A DNA stretch of 64,000 nucleotides, from NCBI GenBank assembly GCA_001692895.1, contig KV748230.1, positions 496,001-560,000 of the forward strand, in the 5' to 3' direction. Made by a program: the position numbers and the translations under genes. Below the pieces are notes generated by a model, which saw only the letters and a list, made by a program, of their open reading frames with translations, searched no databases and was not told where the DNA came from. Positions 58,285 through 64,000 of the stretch are shown here, piece by piece. Numbering within the stretch: the stretch's first letter is position 1; the number at the start of each line of letters is the position of its first letter. This DNA comes from Cenococcum geophilum 1.58. Lineage: Eukaryota > Ascomycota > Dothideomycetes > Gloniales > Gloniaceae.

Positions 58285-58448
58285 TATTACGGCACCGTTA
58301 CAGACCCTAGTTAGGGGCTCGTTTGGAGACTTGGCGCCTGTATATAGACATGTCCTTTCCTCGACCTTCTCTACTCCTTAGCTTAGTATCTTTGTAATAC
58401 AGCATTCGTTTAAGCTTCGGTTTAGAGGCATTTGTTCGAGCCGTAACA
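58285..58448 (+). repeat. Left LTR of the 3.06-kb element
   Basis: 164 bp, paired with 61176-61339. Confidence 0.9.
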
Positions 58449-59147
58449 TTATACTAAGCTTACCCACCTGGGGGGGACTTCATTCGTTTTGAAGCTCCCT
58501 CTTTACCTCGCCTGGGAAGGCCTGGATAATCTCTTACCCCCGTTCCGCGTGTTTTAAGGGGACACGCATTAAACACCCCTAGCTGCGCGTCGTCGACGCG
58601 TTGAGTCGCTATTATTGATACTGGGAGCCGGTATTTAAGCAGCAAGAAGGTCTCCTGTGGATAAGGACGACTGCCTGGAAAGGTAAGAATATCTTACCCC
58701 CCCTTAACCTTTTCGACTAATATAGAGTTGTACGAGCTATAGAGACGACCTCGGTTAAGACTTAGCCTAGTACTGCGGAGAATAATATAGTGATCCTATT
58801 ACTAAGCCCAGCACTAATCCCGTAGTGTTGGCTAAGATAAGCCAAGATATAACCCAAGCCGTGCTATTAGGCGGTAGGTGTATATTATCCGCAAAGTCCT
58901 TTAGTATATATTAGGTTTGGGCCAACGGCCAAGACAAGCTAACTTATAACCCGCGCCGTGCCATTAGGCGGTAGGTATATATTATCCGCGAAGTCCTCTA
59001 AAACGAATTCTACCCATATCCTCTGGCTACTACTACGCTGTAATAACCACCCTAATTAATACTAAGCTATATAAGGAGAGACGAAATTAATTAGGAAGGA
59101 CCTAACGCTTACACCGTACTGCTACCCTAACCCACACCGACCGAACG

Positions 59148-60690
59148 ATCGCCAATATGCCTGCGATTAAACCAGATAACCGTTACGCCAATATACCTAC
59201 GATACAACTCTCCGACTTGTCTATAAACGCCCTATAGACACCCGTTAAGTTCTTATTAATAACCACCGTACCTAATCAACCCGAACCTTACTATTAACCT
59301 AGGTAGTCCCTCGATCTTACGGCCGAATATATCTGTAACACGATCCTATATATAAGGGTACTAGGAGCTTAGGGGAGAATTTAAGTAATTTATAGCACTC
59401 TTAATTAGGAGAACAGATTAGGAGATTTATTCCAATTTATAGCACTCTCTAATAGCTCTGTGGATGAGCCTGTTTATTAATATAACCTCTTATAAACTAT
59501 CAACGCGTTTCTCTTAATAGCTATTTATATAACCTTCTATAAATAAGATAGCCTACTATTACAAAAGTATGTCTTGCCAGTCGTTAATAAGAATCGAAAT
59601 ATTAATACGTACCTTCTTAATACCTCTTTTAATACCTAAATCTAACAATAATAGCGCTAATACGCCTGCTATTGCGACTTCAATAATAACCGTATAAGTT
59701 TATCAACGATTAACTGCCTCCCTTATTGATTCGATCGTCTTCTTCGCCTATAGTAATCCTTTTTAACTAACACTAAGCTACGCATACTAAGGAACGACCA
59801 CGATTAATACTAAGTTATATAAGCTTTACCTTAGGCATTTATACACTTTAACAACAAGGTTAATACTAAACTGTATAAGCTTTAATAACGAAATCGATTT
59901 GGATAAACTGGATAATAATTATACCGTTACGCCTGTAATACGCCTATAATTTAAATACGGCCTAAATGTGCTTTAAATGTAAACCAACTAACTAATTATG
60001 CCGTTATGCCTACGATCCACCAACTAAACGATCGCGCTGATATACCTGCGACCTATTAACCAACCGATAGACGAGCTCTGCGTTCGACCACTATTGTCAC
60101 CCAACGCTTATACCATACTGCTACCTAAATTAATAAGCTCCGCGCCAATACGCCTATAGAACTACGACCTGCTAAAAAGACCTCGCGTTAATATGCCTAC
60201 GAGCGAACCTAATAGCCTCTTGCGCCGATACGCCTGCGAGCTAAACCCCGTCGCTAGCACTGTACTACTACTTAAACCAACAAAACCTCGTGCCGATATG
60301 CCTGTAAGCCAAACTATAAACCAGACAATAATAGCGCCGATATGCCTACTATTATAATAGACCCCTACTACTTTACCTACAGCTAACTAACCCTTACTAC
60401 TTAATTAGCAGCTAACTAACCCTTACTGCTCTGCCTGCAGCTAATCCCAATTTAACTATTACTGCTCTGCCTATAGCACTATAACTAACTTCTACTGCCC
60501 TACTTATAGTAATAACTATATATAAGGAGAGCTTTGCTCCTTAGAATATGACACCTAACGCTTACACCGTACTACTACCCTAAGCGAATAAGGACTATGC
60601 CGCTACGCCTATAGTACGACCAAATAATAGCGCTGATATGCCTGCTATTACCTAATACTAGTACCATACTGCTATTAAACGAATAAGAGC
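59148..60690 (+). repeat. Dispersed GCYRATAYGCCT motif, often with complementary arms
   Basis: About ten to twelve copies of a core like GCTGATATGCCT are spaced irregularly through the element. Several are flanked by short complementary arms that differ from copy to copy: ATCGC/GCGAT (59148-59167), AATAGC/GCTATT (59650-59673), ATAATAG/CTATTAT (60328-60355) and TAATAGC/GCTATTA (60626-60651). A second recurring word, CGCTTACACCGTACTGCTAC, appears near 59.10, 60.11, 60.25 and 60.56 kb. It could be a family of small RNA hairpins or a degenerate coding repeat. Confidence 0.6.
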
Positions 60691-61175
60691 TTATGCCGAT
60701 ATATATGCGAGCTATAACTCCCTAACCCTCCTACCCTTATTAAAACTTTTTTACCTACATTTTTATAAGAGGGGGATTAGGGGGGCTTTTTTTTATGGCT
60801 TGGGGCGCGCTATAATAAAAGGGGGGATAGTAGAGCTAGGAGGTACCAGAGTTTTAAAGGAGGAATAACGACTAACGGAGGGCTCCTAGCGATATACCTC
60901 CCGCAGCAGCAAGAGCTGCAGGACGGCTGCCTGCCCTATGTTAACTGGGTATAGCAATATACCCCTTATAGGAGCTGTAGGACGGCTGCCTACCCTACGT
61001 TAACTAGGTATAGTAATATACCCCTATAATAGCAGGAGCTGCAGGACTGCTGTAAGTTCTAGGTTAACCGACATCGCGATTAAGCGCCTAGATGCCAAAT
61101 TTTTTTTTTCTCTTTCTTTTCTAATAAGGGGCTTATATAAAGCCTAAGGGCAGGCTTTCTTAAAGGAGGGGGTAA

Positions 61176-61339
61176 TATCACGGCACCGTTATAGACCCTA
61201 GTTAGGGGCTCGCTTAGAGACTTAGCGCCTATATATAGACGTGTCCTTTCCTCGACCTTCTCTACTCCTTAGCTTAGTATCTTTATAATATAGCATTTAT
61301 TCAAGCTTTGGTTTAGAGGCATTTATTCAAGCCGTAACA
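61176..61339 (+). repeat. Right LTR of the 3.06-kb element
   Basis: 164 bp, ends GCCGTAACA followed by the CTAAC duplication. Confidence 0.9.
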
Positions 61340-61344
61340 CTAAC

Positions 61345-64000
61345 TAAGAAGTAATAAACGCTGCTGGTAGAATCTATACACCCCTATTTAATAACTTATA
61401 AAGTCCTTTATCCAGTACCCCTTTTAGCCCTCTTTTATTTCCCGACGGATACCCTAACGGATACCCTAATAGGTATTTTAATAGCGATATAGACTACCTT
61501 AATAATAAGCTTAATAGCGACGCTATTAAGGCTCTTTAGCCTTTCTCTAATGAAACTTTTTCTTTTATCCGTAGTTAATATAATATAAGTTTTAAGGAAC
61601 GGCAGCCTATGCAATTTAAGCTATAATAGGTGGCTAATACACTACGCCGCGTTTAGTGGAGCTTTTAAACCTTTATGCCCGATTAGGCTAAGGCGGAAGA
61701 GGGTAAAGAGGTTATAATTTAGAACTTCCGATATACCTATTTATAAGAGCGACGGCGTATACTAATACATGCTATGGGCGATTTATATATAAGGGGCATC
61801 TGCTAGCGTCCTTCTCTAGCAGATTATTTTGCTATAAAGCTTAATAATCTTATCTATTAGCCCTACTTTGCTTAATTTAATTATAATACAGACCTAGAAA
61901 TGCTAGACTTTAAGCTAGCCTTTAGGACTATAAAGGAGGTTGCCCTAATATAGCATGCTGTTCTTTTAAGACTTATAAACAATTAGCGCGCCTACTAGGC
62001 CAGTTATAATGCTACGCCTTAGTCTAATGTGTTATTTAGGCGATTGTTTACTATTACTAATATAGTATATTATTCTTGGGCCAAAAAGCGATCTAGCTTT
62101 CTCTCTTTAATACTAGATATTTATTTAATAGGCTCTAGTATAAAGCGGCGAGTAATTAAGACCCTATTAGGGTTTAGGGAGTATTATAGTTATTATTAGG
62201 CTAATTAGTTAATGGGTAAGATTGTTAAGGAGGTAGAGGTATAATATCTAACTTTAAACTCCTAGGCTAATTAGCTAACTTTTTTAGAGATAACTTAAGC
62301 TTTAAGCGTTAAATAAGTGGGTAGTAATTATCTATAATAATATTAACTTTAAGGATAAGAAGCGTAACTAGGTTATAGGCTATATAGATACTATATAGTT
62401 AATAATAACAGCGGCTATTATTCTTTACCCTAAACTACTACTTTTAGGTTTATGTTAATCTATATATAATCTAATAATACTACTTAGGCTTAATAATATA
62501 TTGGTTGCCCCTAGTATATCTAGTAAATATAGTAGGATTGGGTTAAATATTACGCGAAGCCTTATATTAAATATAATTAAAAGACTTTATATAGCTAGTA
62601 TTAACTCTATATTTAGAGATAGTAATTGCTATTCTAAAATGCTAAGTATGTATTATCTTAATATAAATCAGACTAAGTTCTAGCAATTTAAGACTATACT
62701 TAAGGATAAGGGTACGATTAAAGGTGCTTATAGCGTCTATAAAAGTATATTTCTAAACTAGCTTAGTTTATAGGTACCAGAAGACCCTAAAGTTAGACCT
62801 ATCCGTAATAACTTCTATAATTAACTCTGGCTTATCTATAGAGACTAACTTATAGTAATCTATATTAGGGCTACTAAAAATAAATAAACCTAGGCTCGCC
62901 GACTATATAACTGACGGGATTGGCTTCTTAGTATACCTATATGGTTCTATATCTAGATAAACCTACTAAATACTATTATCCGTATATATTGGACACCTAT
63001 TATTTTTTAAAGAGGCTTATTATTGCTTATAAGCTAATACTACTATATAGGGTTGCATTTAGTGTAGTTAGGAGAACGCTAAATATTATCTAATGGAACT
63101 AATTGTTGCGCAGGGCTTTACGGCGCGCGTAGTTGCATTATTCTATATAGTAATGCAACGTAAGGGCTACCTTATTGCCTCTGGTAGAGACTTTTTTAAG
63201 CAAATAGACCACATTACTAATGCTATTAGTTCTCTTATACCAGATTAATTTTTAAAACTTATTAAAGACGTCCGTCTAGCCGCCTTTATATTAAATATAT
63301 AGAATAGTAATGGCTCTAATAAGTAACTATATAATGATATTAAATTCCAGATAATATATTGTATGCTTTAGGGAGTTAAGCTATTTCTAAGTATTTAGTA
63401 TACTATTAAATATGCTAAGGCACTTTATTAACCCTCTTATTGCCTACTTTTTTAGCGCGTCTTAGCTTAACTATAGCCACAAGATATTATTCTATTAATA
63501 AAATCTCTCCTTAATAAACACTCCTAAATTATAGTATGTAATACTATCCTCTAGGCTTATTAACTAGCTTAGTAGGGTTACTATATATAAAGCAATCAAC
63601 CTTAGGCTTAAGTATTTTAATAATAGCTATAAGATTAAGATAAAGTGTTATATGAACTTAACCTATAATATAGATATTATATTTAACCGAGCATATCTAT
63701 CTAATATTTAGGTTAGGGCGTTACGTAAAAAAGTAGAGGCTATATTTAGCGAGTATATGCCTAGGACTTATATTACTGCTATCATACTACCGGATATGTT
63801 TTTATTTATACCCTCTTTACTTTAAATCTAGCTAAACCGCGGAGTGTTAAAGAATTGGCTAGTAAGAAGTTTTTTTAATTCTTATAATATCTTATAAGAA
63901 GGTATTAAGGTGCTAGCAGATAAAGTTAATTAGTTTAACTAGTAGTACGTCTGATAATTAGATATATTTAGGGGGTTGAACCCTTCTAATACCCTAGATA
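61345..64000 (+). pseudogene. Decayed gene resembling fungal DUF6589-type proteins
   Basis: Plus-strand coding sense over at least 2.5 kb, interrupted by very many TAG/TAA codons of RIP type. The clearest stretch is around 62.8-62.95 kb, where a D-Q-L-T/V-like core is followed by arginine-rich and then LLSIP segments, as I remember from the fungal DUF6589 family (dispersed, often multicopy proteins of unknown function). Other readable blocks are near 61.62-61.85 kb and 63.10-63.30 kb. It continues past the window end and, on the left, beyond the LTR element. The family assignment is from memory and unverified. It could be a transposon gene. Confidence 0.45.

Larger units (their letters stand above)
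58285..61339 (+). mobile_element. 3.06-kb non-autonomous LTR element
   Basis: LTRs of 164 bp at 58285-58448 and 61176-61339 have 9-bp inverted ends (TRTYACGGC...GCCGTAACA). The target duplication is a perfect CTAAC (58280-58284 and 61340-61344). A polypurine tract (AAAGGAGGGGG) precedes the right LTR, setting the orientation. The 2.7-kb interior has no reverse transcriptase or other pol part. It is dominated by a dispersed short motif (see 59148-60690) and ends with a repeated GC-rich block (GAGCTGCAGGACGGCTGCCT, near 60.92 and 60.98 kb). The LTRs differ mainly by transitions. It looks non-autonomous and moderately old. Confidence 0.85.

Noticed and set aside
58460-58645. 61-codon minus-strand ORF
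   Set aside because: Lies in the leader of the LTR element, with no protein-like features.

Overview
The window looks like filamentous ascomycete (Pezizomycotina) DNA. The reasons are short 45-125 nt GT-AG introns with CTAAC/CTGA-type branch sites, fungal gene families, and vast AT-rich stretches in which transposon coding sequence is rich in TA and in TAG codons while CpG survives. That pattern is what CpA-directed repeat-induced point mutation (RIP) leaves. It is a two-compartment region: two small GC-balanced islands hold the host genes (about 13.8-21.1 kb and 53.1-56.2 kb), and the rest is nested, decayed mobile DNA. Scattered Ns mark unresolved bases.

Region 1 (1-13.5 kb): the 3' three quarters of a Ty3/Gypsy chromovirus fossil (A1) carries three later insertions: a 583-bp TRIM-like element (4406-4988), a Tc1/mariner element (6026-7315) and, inside its 3' LTR, a gag-only LTR element (9167-11260). 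An LTR scrap and two related MITEs follow.

Region 2 (13.8-21.1 kb): host island with a two-exon Gly-rich/coiled-coil protein gene, a five-exon V-ATPase proteolipid (subunit c) gene, a membrane-protein gene broken by an 11-bp tandem duplication, and a five-exon FAD-dependent monooxygenase gene.

Region 3 (22.3-45.6 kb): a Russian-doll stack. A hAT transposon (8-bp target duplication) was split by Gypsy A2 (5-bp duplication GATAC). A2 was split by an opposite-strand Gypsy B and by a TIR element carrying four tandem-repeat arrays. B was then split by a near-perfect 427-bp foldback MITE.

Region 4 (46.9-53.1 kb): a 6.1-kb TIR transposon of uncertain (Mutator-like?) family with a 9-bp target duplication, apparently inserted into a ~140-bp MITE. 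It carries two convergent, intron-rich genes whose introns share one AT-rich motif.

Region 5 (53.1-56.2 kb): host island with a 110-aa hypothetical protein and a 211-aa conserved fungal protein.

Region 6 (56.2-64 kb): a 469-bp foldback built from a Tc1-like transposase 3' end, a second, shrunken copy of the satellite-bearing element, and a 3.06-kb LTR element with a hairpin-like repeat interior. The LTR element is inserted in a decayed gene that resembles fungal DUF6589-type proteins. No CRISPR, rRNA or free-standing tRNA gene was seen.
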